From assembly GCA_002753095.1 (NCBI GenBank), contig PDZU01000014.1, positions 1 through 53,116 of the forward strand: a stretch of 53,116 bases of DNA. Reading direction: 5' to 3'. Source of the stretch: Magnetococcales bacterium (lineage in GTDB: Bacteria > Pseudomonadota > Magnetococcia > Magnetococcales > Magnetaquicoccaceae). The translations under genes and the position numbers were made by a program. The notes below the pieces were generated by a model. The model did no database searches, was not told the origin of the DNA, and saw nothing but the letters and a program-made list of their open reading frames with translations. Every line of letters begins with the position of its first letter. The first letter of the stretch is position 1. Of this stretch, positions 17,497 through 25,758 are shown one piece after another.

Positions 17497-20006
17497 GCTG
17501 CCTGATCGTTTGCGGCCACCATGGCAATCTGCTCTTGTTGGGCGCGGGCCATCTGGCGGGCCCGTTCAATTTGGGCGCGGTCCATCAGTGGGACCAGGGC
17601 ATCCCGTGTCTGTTTGGCCAGTGCCGCCTGTTTGCCACCCTGCAGGGTACCCAACTCGGTCCACATGTAGGCCAGGATGAAATCTTTCGGCACCCCCTGA
17701 CCATTGAAATACATCATGCCCAGATAAATCTGCGCCATGACCACCCCCTGATTGGCCGCCTGCAAATACCAGACGGCAGCCTTGCTGGCATCCATAGCCA
17801 CACCCTGTCCTTTTTCGTACAAGGAGCCCAGGCGGTATTGCGCCTGGGCATGACCGCCTGTGGCCGCCTTGCGATACCAGTAAAATGCCTTGTGCATATC
17901 CTGGCGCACTCCCTCTCCCTTCAGGTAGAGTTCCGCCAAATGGTGTTGGGCCTTGCCAAATCCCTTGTCTGCAGCCCGCTGCAACAGCGTGATGGCCAAC
18001 GCATGATCGACCGGCACATATAGTCCGGCAAGATGAATGCGGGCCAGTTCATATTCCGCTGCCGCCCAACCGTGCTCTGCCGCCTGCTCCAGCAGGGTGC
18101 GCGCCTGTTGGAACTTTTGTGCTGCACCCTCTGCCGCCAGCAAGGTCAGTCCAGTCAGATAGCAGGCGTGTGGTTCCCCCTGGTTGGCCGCTTTTTGCAG
18201 CCACTCCGCTTTTTTTTGCAGATCTGGCGCAACACCGTCGCCGTTGCCGTAGCGCAGACCGAGTACCGTTTGCGCGGGTGCATGGCCCTGTTCGGCAGAC
18301 TGCAATAACCAATGTACGGCCAATGCGTTGTCTTTGGGCACCCCCTGACCAGTGGCATATCGGGTGGACAGCAGGTATTGTGCCTCTGCGGCTCCCCCGT
18401 TGGCCGCCTGTTGATACCAGTGCATCGCCTGGACGCTGTCGGCGGGTGATAACGCCTTGGCCAACTCCAGTTGTGCCGCAGCATGGCCCTGTTCCGCCGC
18501 CCGCCGCAACCAGTGTATGGCCTCCGCAGGGTTGGCGACCGGCATGCCGTCCTGCCCGTACAGCAGAGCGAGGTGATAGGCCGCCGCCGCCGAGCCCGCT
18601 TGGGCTGCCTGCTGCCAGAAGCGCTGGGCCTGCTCCTTGTCCTGGGTCACCCCTGCGCCTTCCGCATGGGCCATGCCCAGTTGGTCAAGTGCCTCTGCGT
18701 CGCCCAGTGCGGCAGCAGAGTGCCAGTGGCGCACGGCCTCGCGTGCATCCTGGGGCAGGCCGTTGCCGCGCCAATAGCGCTCGGCCAATGCCTTGAGGGC
18801 GGGCAGATGCTGTTGTTGGGCCGCCTGCTGCAACCAGTGCAACGCCTCTGGCAGACTCTGTGCGTCCTGGTGCGTGCTCAGCCATTGGCTGAGGGCGTAT
18901 TGGGCGTCGGGATGGGCCTGCTGCGCCGCCCTGGTCAACCAGAGGACGGCCTTTTGCGGTTGGGCGTCGAAGGGGGGCTGCGTGCGGTAGAGTATGCCAA
19001 GGGCATATTGTGCCTCGGCAAGGTTTTGTTCAGCCGCTTTCAGCCACCAGGCGTGCGCCTGGTGCCAATCCTGCTGGCACCCTTTGCCGCTGGCGTAGGC
19101 GTTGCCAAGTTGGTACTGTGCCGGGGCGTATTGTTGTTGGGCGGCACTGTGCAGCCAGCGCACCGCTTCAGGCAGGTTGACGCTCACCCCCTCGCCGCGT
19201 TGGTAGGCTTGGCCCACGGCAAACTGGGCTTCGGCATCGTTCTGTTGGGCGGCCATCCGTTGCCAGCGCAACGCCTCTGCCGGATTTTTTTCCGTTCCCC
19301 GGCCTGTCGCATGGCATGCGGCCAGCCCCTTTTGTGCCAGGAGATGACCCTGTTCCGCCGCTTTTTGCCAGTGGAGCAGGGCGAGTGGGGCGGTGCCGGT
19401 GGCATCATCCCCGTCCAGGTAGTGCTTTCCCAACGCAAAATCGGCAGCAATCCAGCCCAACTGGGCCGCTTTTTGCAGCCAGAACAGGGCATGTTTCTCA
19501 TCCTTGTCCACCCCCAGAGCCTGTTGATAGGCAGAGGCGGTCAAAAAGGCCGCTTCCGCATTGCCCCGTTCTGCCGCCCGCAAGAGTCGTTGGAATTTAT
19601 CCCGATCGTTGAGTGGCAGCGCAAAAACCAGGGCATCATAGAGGTTGGCAAGGTTTTTCAGCATCGCTTGTACCATCCAGGACCAGCGACTGGGGGGGGC
19701 GGTCAAAAGCTGGTCTGGAATGGGGGAGCGGGATGGCGTATGCCACACACCCAGAGCGGCCTGGGCTTCGGCATGGTTTTGCTCTGCGGCTTTTTGCAGC
19801 CAGTACAGGGCTTGCAGATCGTTTTGTGGCAGACCATCACCACTGGCATAGCGTTTGCCTAAAGTAAACTGGGCCTGGGCGTTACCGGCGCTGGCCTGTT
19901 CCTGCAGACCTTGCAACCAGAGTGTGTCCGGGGCAGCATTGAACAGCTCCAAACCGATCAGGATCAGGAGTGCAAGGAGCAGTAGATAGGGGAGAGGCTG
20001 GCGCAC
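17472..20006 (-). CDS. Large Sel1-repeat protein, about 20 repeats
   Basis: This 844-residue protein has an N-terminal membrane anchor or signal (PYLLLLALLILIGLELF) and then about twenty 36-residue Sel1-like repeats. The repeat pattern is A-AQY-LG--YA-G-GVP-D---A--W---AA-QG. They form a curved alpha-solenoid that serves for protein-protein contacts, here probably in the periplasm. One unit near residue 100 is interrupted by an insertion of about 60 residues. Its position between a GT39-like enzyme and the EPS locus suggests a scaffold role in envelope assembly, as Sel1-type AlgK has in alginate export, but that is inference. Confidence 0.85.
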   Translation of the reverse strand: MRQPLPYLLLLALLILIGLELFNAAPDTLWLQGLQEQASAGNAQAQFTLGKRYASGDGLPQNDLQALYWLQKAAEQNHAEAQAALGVWHTPSRSPIPDQLLTAPPSRWSWMVQAMLKNLANLYDALVFALPLNDRDKFQRLLRAAERGNAEAAFLTASAYQQALGVDKDEKHALFWLQKAAQLGWIAADFALGKHYLDGDDATGTAPLALLHWQKAAEQGHLLAQKGLAACHATGRGTEKNPAEALRWQRMAAQQNDAEAQFAVGQAYQRGEGVSVNLPEAVRWLHSAAQQQYAPAQYQLGNAYASGKGCQQDWHQAHAWWLKAAEQNLAEAQYALGILYRTQPPFDAQPQKAVLWLTRAAQQAHPDAQYALSQWLSTHQDAQSLPEALHWLQQAAQQQHLPALKALAERYWRGNGLPQDAREAVRHWHSAAALGDAEALDQLGMAHAEGAGVTQDKEQAQRFWQQAAQAGSAAAAYHLALLYGQDGMPVANPAEAIHWLRRAAEQGHAAAQLELAKALSPADSVQAMHWYQQAANGGAAEAQYLLSTRYATGQGVPKDNALAVHWLLQSAEQGHAPAQTVLGLRYGNGDGVAPDLQKKAEWLQKAANQGEPHACYLTGLTLLAAEGAAQKFQQARTLLEQAAEHGWAAAEYELARIHLAGLYVPVDHALAITLLQRAADKGFGKAQHHLAELYLKGEGVRQDMHKAFYWYRKAATGGHAQAQYRLGSLYEKGQGVAMDASKAAVWYLQAANQGVVMAQIYLGMMYFNGQGVPKDFILAYMWTELGTLQGGKQAALAKQTRDALVPLMDRAQIERARQMARAQQEQIAMVAANDQAAYSGDMIR

Positions 20007-20125
20007 GGCGGCTGTCCATGGTGGCTGTGGCTGCTGGCAAACAGGGGGCGACGGTTGCGGGTGGTGGTCGCCACGCCCGACGCAAGACCGATTATAAACG
20101 AAAGTCAGAAAAGGGGGTAGAGCCA

Positions 20126-21091
20126 GTGCATGACGCGCAAGCAGAGCCGACAGTGGGGCGACCCGTGACCTTTCTGGTGACGGGGGGGGCGGGATTTATT
20201 GGCAGTCATCTGGTGGACGCTTTGCTGGCGGCGGGCAGGCGGGTCATGGTGTTGGATAATCTTTCGGTGGGCAAGCGGGACAACGTGCCGGAGCAGGCCC
20301 AACTGATCGAAGGGGATGTGGGGGATGAGGCACTGCTCAGGCGCCTGATGGATGAAGTGGATGGTTGTTTTCATCTGGCGGCGCTCTCCTCGACGGTTTT
20401 GTCGCACCAGCGCTGGTTGTACAGCCATCGCACCAATGTGGGGGGGACGGTGACCGTCTTGGAGTGTGCCCGCGCCACGGCACAGCGGCCCGCCGTGCCG
20501 GTGGTTTATGCCTCCTCGGCTGCCGTGTATGGAGATAACCCGGACGCACCGTTGGCGGAGCAGGCCAAGTTGCAACCTTTTTCAGCGTATGGGGCGGACA
20601 AACTGGGCAGTGAACTGCATGCGCGGGTTGCCGGGGTGGTGCATGGTGTTCCCACGGTGGGTTTGCGGCTGTTTAACGTGTTTGGCCCCAGGCAGGATCC
20701 CCATTCGCCTTATTCGGGGGTGATTTCCCATTTCTTGTTGCGGGCGCAACAGGGTGAGGTGCTGTCGATCCATGGTGATGGCGCACAGGTTCGGGATTTT
20801 GTGCATGTGCGGGATGCGGTGCGTTTTTTGCTGGCCGCCATGGCGCATGCGCAGCCCACAGGGCAGGTGTACAACGTGTGTACGGGTCAACCGACCGCGA
20901 TCCTGGCGTTGGCGCATTTGATCATTCACTTGAGCGGCAAGGGCTCCGGGTTGCAGCACAGTGCGGCCAGAGTGGGCGATATTCGGGTCTCTATCGGCGA
21001 TCCAGATCTGGCTGCCCAACGCTTGGGCATTCGCACGACGATGACTCTGCGTGAGGGATTGCGGGAGATGGTGGCTTCTCCTGCGGCGTGA
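20126..21091 (+). CDS. NAD-dependent nucleotide-sugar epimerase/dehydratase
   Basis: This 321-residue protein of the extended short-chain dehydrogenase family has the NAD-binding motif VTGGAGFIGSH, the catalytic serine region YASSAAVYG and the YGADK (YxxxK) pair. RLFNVFGPRQDP and RDFVHVRD are typical of UDP-GlcNAc or UDP-glucose 4-epimerases. It supplies a nucleotide sugar to the adjacent EPS locus. The likely start is GTG 20126, with AAGGGGG about 10 bases ahead. Upstream in-frame sequence up to 19970 looks non-coding. Its last 101 bases overlap the end of the convergent polymerase gene. Confidence 0.9.
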   Translation: MHDAQAEPTVGRPVTFLVTGGAGFIGSHLVDALLAAGRRVMVLDNLSVGKRDNVPEQAQLIEGDVGDEALLRRLMDEVDGCFHLAALSSTVLSHQRWLYSHRTNVGGTVTVLECARATAQRPAVPVVYASSAAVYGDNPDAPLAEQAKLQPFSAYGADKLGSELHARVAGVVHGVPTVGLRLFNVFGPRQDPHSPYSGVISHFLLRAQQGEVLSIHGDGAQVRDFVHVRDAVRFLLAAMAHAQPTGQVYNVCTGQPTAILALAHLIIHLSGKGSGLQHSAARVGDIRVSIGDPDLAAQRLGIRTTMTLREGLREMVASPAA

Positions 21092-22496
21092 GGGGCGGCG
21101 CATAAAATTCCATCCGGCTGCTGCGCAGACCAAGGGCCAACAGCACGCAAAAATAGGCTGCATTGACGGGTATGTGAAAATTAAAATCCAGCAGGCCATG
21201 GATGACCAGAGAGAGGGTTGCGACCAGAGAGGCATCACTGGTGGCAACGAGCAGAGGGGTTTTGCCCAACCGGCAGCAGCGCAGTGTCTCACGCCAGATG
21301 GCCAGCACGGTCAGTGCCAGCAGGCTGTAACCGATCACCCCTCGATCGGCGAGCAGTTCCAGATGGTCGTTGTGGGCATGGTCAAAAAAATGCTGCGCGA
21401 TGCTGGCGGGTTGATAGTGTGGGTAGAGATAGGCAAAGGTTCCGCTGCCGCTGCCAAACAGGGGAAAAGCCTGGATAATCTCTTTGCCGGTCACCAGCAC
21501 GGCCAGACGCCCTTCCTGCAAAAAATTGGTATCCAGAAAACGGTTCAGGAGCATCTCTACGGCAGCGCCACTGCCCAGCAGGACGGCCAGCAGTGCCAGG
21601 GGAAAAAACAGGCGTGCGCGGACTGGGCCATCCTGGGTGTGTCCACCGCCCAGGCGGGTGGCCAGGGTCACCAGCAGGAGGGCCAGGAGCAGGGCGCTGT
21701 TGCCGCCACGGGATTGGGTCAGGACCAAGGTGGCCCAGAGCAGGAGGCTGATCCCGGCCAGAATCCCGAATGAGCCGGAGAGAAAGTGGAGCGTGGCATG
21801 GAGCCGATCCCAGCCGGATCGCGCCGCGCCGCGCAGGGCGGGGGTATGGCGCAACAGGCCGATGGCCAACGGCAGAACCAGTTCCAAAAACCCGGCCAGG
21901 TGGTTGCGATTGACAAAACTGCCGCGCACATCGCCATTGGCTGTGGTGCTGATCAACAGCAGGCTTAAGCAGACCTGTCCAATGCCATTGGCGAGCAGCA
22001 CCCAGAGCACGGTTTGCAGGCGTTGTGGCGACTGGATCAAGACCAGCGTCAACCAGAACAGACCGCCATAGGCGACTCCTTTCAACCATTCCACCCAGGT
22101 GGCCTGGAGGTCCAGGGAGAGAGGACCGTTCCGTGCCATCTCGGCCCAATGGCGGATGGTGGCGGTGTGTGGGCTCAGCAGGGTCAGGAGGCTGTCGGAA
22201 AGGGGAACGGTCTGCCAGAGCGGGTAGAGCAGGGCGGCCAAAAAAAGCCACAAGACCGGCCTGCTGGCCTGCAAAAAGGACAGGTCGGCGGGGTGACGCC
22301 ACTGCCGCAGCAGCCAGACGGTGAGCAGCAGCAGAACGGCAACCTCCATGAAAGACCAGGCCCAGGCGCGGTTACTGCCCAGGGGCAGGGGCAGCCAGAT
22401 CAGCAACAGGAGATAGGCGCGGAAAAGTCCGTTCCTGGGGGGCTCTGCAGAGGGTTTCAGCCCGCTTTTTGGGCGGCGGTGAACAGCTTGTGCCAT
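20991..22496 (-). CDS. O-antigen ligase/polymerase family protein (Wzy-like)
   Basis: This 501-residue polytopic protein has about ten or more helices. It carries the NRNHLAGFLEL segment and the large periplasmic-loop motif HAHNDHLELLADRG, both typical of the Wzy_C/O-antigen ligase family. In EPS pathways such a protein joins undecaprenyl-linked repeat units at the periplasmic face. The last 40 residues are polar and lie antisense to the epimerase gene. The start overlaps the end of the Wzc-like gene by 40 bases. It is the last gene of the nine-gene minus-strand operon. Confidence 0.85.
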   Translation of the reverse strand: MAQAVHRRPKSGLKPSAEPPRNGLFRAYLLLLIWLPLPLGSNRAWAWSFMEVAVLLLLTVWLLRQWRHPADLSFLQASRPVLWLFLAALLYPLWQTVPLSDSLLTLLSPHTATIRHWAEMARNGPLSLDLQATWVEWLKGVAYGGLFWLTLVLIQSPQRLQTVLWVLLANGIGQVCLSLLLISTTANGDVRGSFVNRNHLAGFLELVLPLAIGLLRHTPALRGAARSGWDRLHATLHFLSGSFGILAGISLLLWATLVLTQSRGGNSALLLALLLVTLATRLGGGHTQDGPVRARLFFPLALLAVLLGSGAAVEMLLNRFLDTNFLQEGRLAVLVTGKEIIQAFPLFGSGSGTFAYLYPHYQPASIAQHFFDHAHNDHLELLADRGVIGYSLLALTVLAIWRETLRCCRLGKTPLLVATSDASLVATLSLVIHGLLDFNFHIPVNAAYFCVLLALGLRSSRMEFYAPPLTPQEKPPSPAIPHAESSSCECPSVGQPDLDRR

Positions 22497-24550
22497 TGCG
22501 GACTCTGTGGCAGAAAGGGTTGCAGGAGCTCCAGTCGATCAAACTGGCTGGCCAGGGCGATGATGCGGTCCCCCTGTTCCGGGAAGAGTAGAGCGATGGC
22601 TGCGTTGACCTTTTGTCGCGCCGCTTCGTCCAGGGTGGACCAGAGGGCAAAGCCGATGCTGTTGATATTGCCTTCCGTCTCCAGATCCAGGTTGAAATAT
22701 TTGTTCATGCGGGGTTTGCGCATGTCGGCCTCGATCAGCAACACCTTCTCCCCGGACAGATGAAAGGCGCGGGCCAGATTGATGCTGACAGTGGTTTTGC
22801 CCTCCTGCGGAATGGAGGAGGTGACGGTGATGATCTGCGGCGGATTGTCGATGGTCAGGACAATGCTGGTGCGCACGGCGCGCACCGCCTCCGCATAGGG
22901 CGAGTTGGGTTGATTGATCATCATCCCTTCCGGCGAAATGGGGCGGCGGGTGGAGGCATACAGTTTGGGCAAGGTGGCCAGAATGGGCAAACCCACCGAC
23001 AGTTCCAGATCCTCCGGGCTTTGCACGGTGCGGTCCATGCTCTCCAGCAGAATGGCCAGCCCGATGCCCAACAACACACCAAACGCAACGGCGATGCTCA
23101 GGGAGCGGCGTTTGTTGGGGGTGAAGCTGCTTTGTGGCGGTTTGGCCGGATCGATGATGCGGGCATTTTCCGGTTCCATGCCTTCGCTGACACCCGCCTC
23201 CTTGAACCGTTTTTGAAACAGCTCATACAGTTGCCGGTTGGCCTGAACATCCCGTTCCAGATTGCCCAAGGTAAAGGCCCTCTTGCGGTACTCCTGCAAA
23301 GACTCTTTCTGTTCGGCCAGTTGTTGTTCCGCCTTGTTCTGCTGCTGCACGGTAATCATGTAATCGTGCTTGCTGGCGGCGATGGTCCGTTCTGCCTCTT
23401 TGGCAATTTTAAGCCGAATCTCGGAGAGTTCCGTTTTGACGCGGATGATCTGCGGGTGTTTTTCCCCATATCGGCTGGCAAGTTCCGTCAACTGCATGCT
23501 GACCTTGGCGGCATCTTTCAGGAGATTATCGACCATGGGATTATCCCGGATGGGCAGATCTTCCGGGTGGTTTTTATACTCTTCCATCAGGGCCTGGAAA
23601 CGCTCGTAACGCACCTGGGCTTCGCTGCGCCGCGTGCGCGCCTGCATGACCTGATTGTTGAGGGTCGACAGCAGTTGCGAGTCCATATTCTCCTCTTCGG
23701 CAGAGCCCAGCATGTCGGCACTGCTGCGATACTCTTGCAACTTGCGCTCCGACTCCTCCAGGGTATGCCGCAGCCCATCCATCCGTTTCATGAGCCAGTT
23801 GGCGGCATTCTGGGTCATTTTCAGGCGGGCTTCCAACATTTGGTCGATGTGGCTTTGCGCGATGCTGGTGGCAATCTTGGCCGCCAACTCTGGCGATTCT
23901 GAAACAAAAGAGAGGCTGACTAACTGGCTGTTGCGCACCGGGGCCACGGTAATGCGCGACATCACCGTATTGACCAGGGCCGCAAAGCGGAGCGCGTTGT
24001 TCTGCTCGGATGCTGCATCCTGAGCCGCCACCGGGGGCTCCGGCAGCAGCGGCAGATAGGGCTGGACCCATTTGGGCATCCAGGGATGCTGGGTCCAGTT
24101 GGCACGTTTTTTCTGATGTTGTTCGTTGAATTCAGGCACCTGATCCAGACGTTCGGCACGTACTACCTCCTCGATCAGGTGGCGACTCTTCATCAATTCC
24201 ACCTGGGTTTGCATATAGCTTTGTGAACTGTAGTCGGTGCTGTAGACGTTTTCGATTGATACCACCTTGGACTTGCTCTGTTCGATCAGCAGGACCGCCG
24301 TGGCCTGATACATGGGAATCTGGGTGGACAGATGCAGGGCTGTGGCCACGGTAATCAAAAAGGTGATAAACAGAATCTTCCATTTGTGGCGCAGAATGAC
24401 ATGCCAGTAGTAGAGCAGACGAATACCCGTCTCTTCTTCTGGAGCGACCACGGGTCCAGCCGCACCTGCCTCATTGTGGAGGAACGTTCCTTCCACACCT
24501 TGTGGGGTGGGCAATCCGGCGGTGCTGGGGGCATGCGAAGTCATGGTCAT
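22457..24550 (-). CDS. Wzc/GumC-like chain-length protein with an incomplete BY-kinase domain
   Basis: This 697-residue inner-membrane co-polymerase has TM1 (about residues 55-78), a Wzz periplasmic region with long coiled coils (about 200-460), TM2 (about 490-512), and a cytoplasmic bacterial tyrosine kinase start. That start has Walker A SSIPQEGKTT and Walker A' VLLIEADMRKPR. After NKYFNLDL the expected remainder (Walker B IIDTPP and the tyrosine cluster) is missing. A roughly 70-residue tail without a kinase motif replaces it (for example IALASQFDRLELLQ), with no tyrosine in it. The start could be either ATG 24550 or 24544; GGTGAG is better placed for the second. It lies between the exporter and the polymerase genes and probably sets chain length. 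Confidence 0.85.
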   Translation of the reverse strand: MTMTSHAPSTAGLPTPQGVEGTFLHNEAGAAGPVVAPEEETGIRLLYYWHVILRHKWKILFITFLITVATALHLSTQIPMYQATAVLLIEQSKSKVVSIENVYSTDYSSQSYMQTQVELMKSRHLIEEVVRAERLDQVPEFNEQHQKKRANWTQHPWMPKWVQPYLPLLPEPPVAAQDAASEQNNALRFAALVNTVMSRITVAPVRNSQLVSLSFVSESPELAAKIATSIAQSHIDQMLEARLKMTQNAANWLMKRMDGLRHTLEESERKLQEYRSSADMLGSAEEENMDSQLLSTLNNQVMQARTRRSEAQVRYERFQALMEEYKNHPEDLPIRDNPMVDNLLKDAAKVSMQLTELASRYGEKHPQIIRVKTELSEIRLKIAKEAERTIAASKHDYMITVQQQNKAEQQLAEQKESLQEYRKRAFTLGNLERDVQANRQLYELFQKRFKEAGVSEGMEPENARIIDPAKPPQSSFTPNKRRSLSIAVAFGVLLGIGLAILLESMDRTVQSPEDLELSVGLPILATLPKLYASTRRPISPEGMMINQPNSPYAEAVRAVRTSIVLTIDNPPQIITVTSSIPQEGKTTVSINLARAFHLSGEKVLLIEADMRKPRMNKYFNLDLETEGNINSIGFALWSTLDEAARQKVNAAIALLFPEQGDRIIALASQFDRLELLQPFLPQSPQWHKLFTAAQKAG

Positions 24551-24551
24551 C

Positions 24552-25718
24552 TCACCAGAAACTGGCCGTTACCTGGATGACATCGCCCGGAAAAACCGGA
24601 TCATTCATATCCACCTTGTGTTCCTTGAAGGTGGGATCATCATCATGAACAACACGAATATCCTTTTTGTCGGCAAAGTCGGTGAAGCCTTCAGCCAGCG
24701 CGATGGCCTTGCGCACGGTGAGTCCCGGTTGAAAAGGATAGCCGCCCGCTTTTTTGACCTCGCCATACATGTAATAGACACGATACTCGGCGATGGCCAC
24801 AGAGACAATGGGGTTGACCAGAAAACCGTCGGCCAAACGTTGGCGAATGCTCTCTTCTGCCTCCTTGGCCGTCAAGTTCAGGATCCGTACCTCGCCAATC
24901 AATGGCAGAGTGACGCTGCCCTGGGGTGACACCCGGGTATCCACGCCAAGACTGGGTTCATTTTCCACCGTGATTTTGATCTTGTCGCCCAAGCCGATGC
25001 GGTGGGCCATCTCTGGCGCGTCGCTGTTTTCCTGCTGCATGGTGGCCATCGGCACGTGGATGATGTCTTTTGGCAGGATGGCATCTTCCAGGTTGACCGT
25101 GGCGATGGACTCCCAACCGCTGCCATTGCGCCGGGTGATGGAGAGTCGTTTGCTGTCGGCAAACACTCCAAAGCCGCTGGCCTGGGTGATGGCACGGCGC
25201 ACGGTCAAGCCGGGTTGGTAGGGAAAACGCCCCCCCTTGCGTACCTCGCCATGGACATGGAAGTCAGGATATTTGGCCATGCTGACCCTGACCACCGGAT
25301 GGCGCAGGTAGCCATCCATCAACAGTTTTTGCAACTTTTCAGAGAGTTCTGCCGTGTTTAGTCCCTGAACATCCACCTCGCCCAGCATGGGCATGGTGAT
25401 TTTGCCCTTGCTGTTGACGGTCTGTTCCGTTTGCAGATCTGGCTCTTCATCTACGCTGATGCGAAGGACGTCGCCGCTGTCCAACCGGTAGGACTTGAGA
25501 AGGGCCTCAGGGCGTCCCGGCGCCGTTGTCGGGCTGGTGGCAGCGGGTTCAGCACTATTTTTGCCCTCTGGCACCGTCACCTGACCCTCTTCTGCCGCCT
25601 GCAGGGGGAGTGTTGCCATGTTAAAGAAAGTCAGAAGCAGCAGGCCGAGCAGCAGTGCGCGTGGCCAAGCAAACGCCCGCCCGCCTCCTGCACGCTGATC
25701 TGGACCTCTTTCTTTCAC
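24552..25718 (-). CDS. Wza-like polysaccharide export protein with duplicated PES-SLBB modules
   Basis: This 388-residue exported protein has a hydrophobic signal near residues 20-42 and two consecutive Poly_export plus SLBB modules. The first starts RLDSGDVLRISVDEEPDL and contains VHGEVRKGGRFPYQPGLTV. The second starts RIGLGDKIKITVENEPSL and contains MYGEVKKAGGYPFQPGLTV. The clear internal similarity shows a tandem duplication. Wza proteins form the periplasmic and outer-membrane conduit for EPS. Neither a lipobox nor an amphipathic C-terminal helix is obvious, so the outer-membrane pore may be the neighbouring beta-barrel. GAGGAG seven bases upstream selects GTG 25718. It is followed one base later by the Wzc-like gene. 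Confidence 0.87.
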   Translation of the reverse strand: MKERGPDQRAGGGRAFAWPRALLLGLLLLTFFNMATLPLQAAEEGQVTVPEGKNSAEPAATSPTTAPGRPEALLKSYRLDSGDVLRISVDEEPDLQTEQTVNSKGKITMPMLGEVDVQGLNTAELSEKLQKLLMDGYLRHPVVRVSMAKYPDFHVHGEVRKGGRFPYQPGLTVRRAITQASGFGVFADSKRLSITRRNGSGWESIATVNLEDAILPKDIIHVPMATMQQENSDAPEMAHRIGLGDKIKITVENEPSLGVDTRVSPQGSVTLPLIGEVRILNLTAKEAEESIRQRLADGFLVNPIVSVAIAEYRVYYMYGEVKKAGGYPFQPGLTVRKAIALAEGFTDFADKKDIRVVHDDDPTFKEHKVDMNDPVFPGDVIQVTASFW

Positions 25719-25758
25719 CAAAACGCTCCTCAAGGTGTGTTGCAATGGTTGTGTCGTT

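Noticed and set aside
22613-23902. Plus-strand 429-residue frame
   Set aside because: Antisense to the Wzc-like gene and without motifs.
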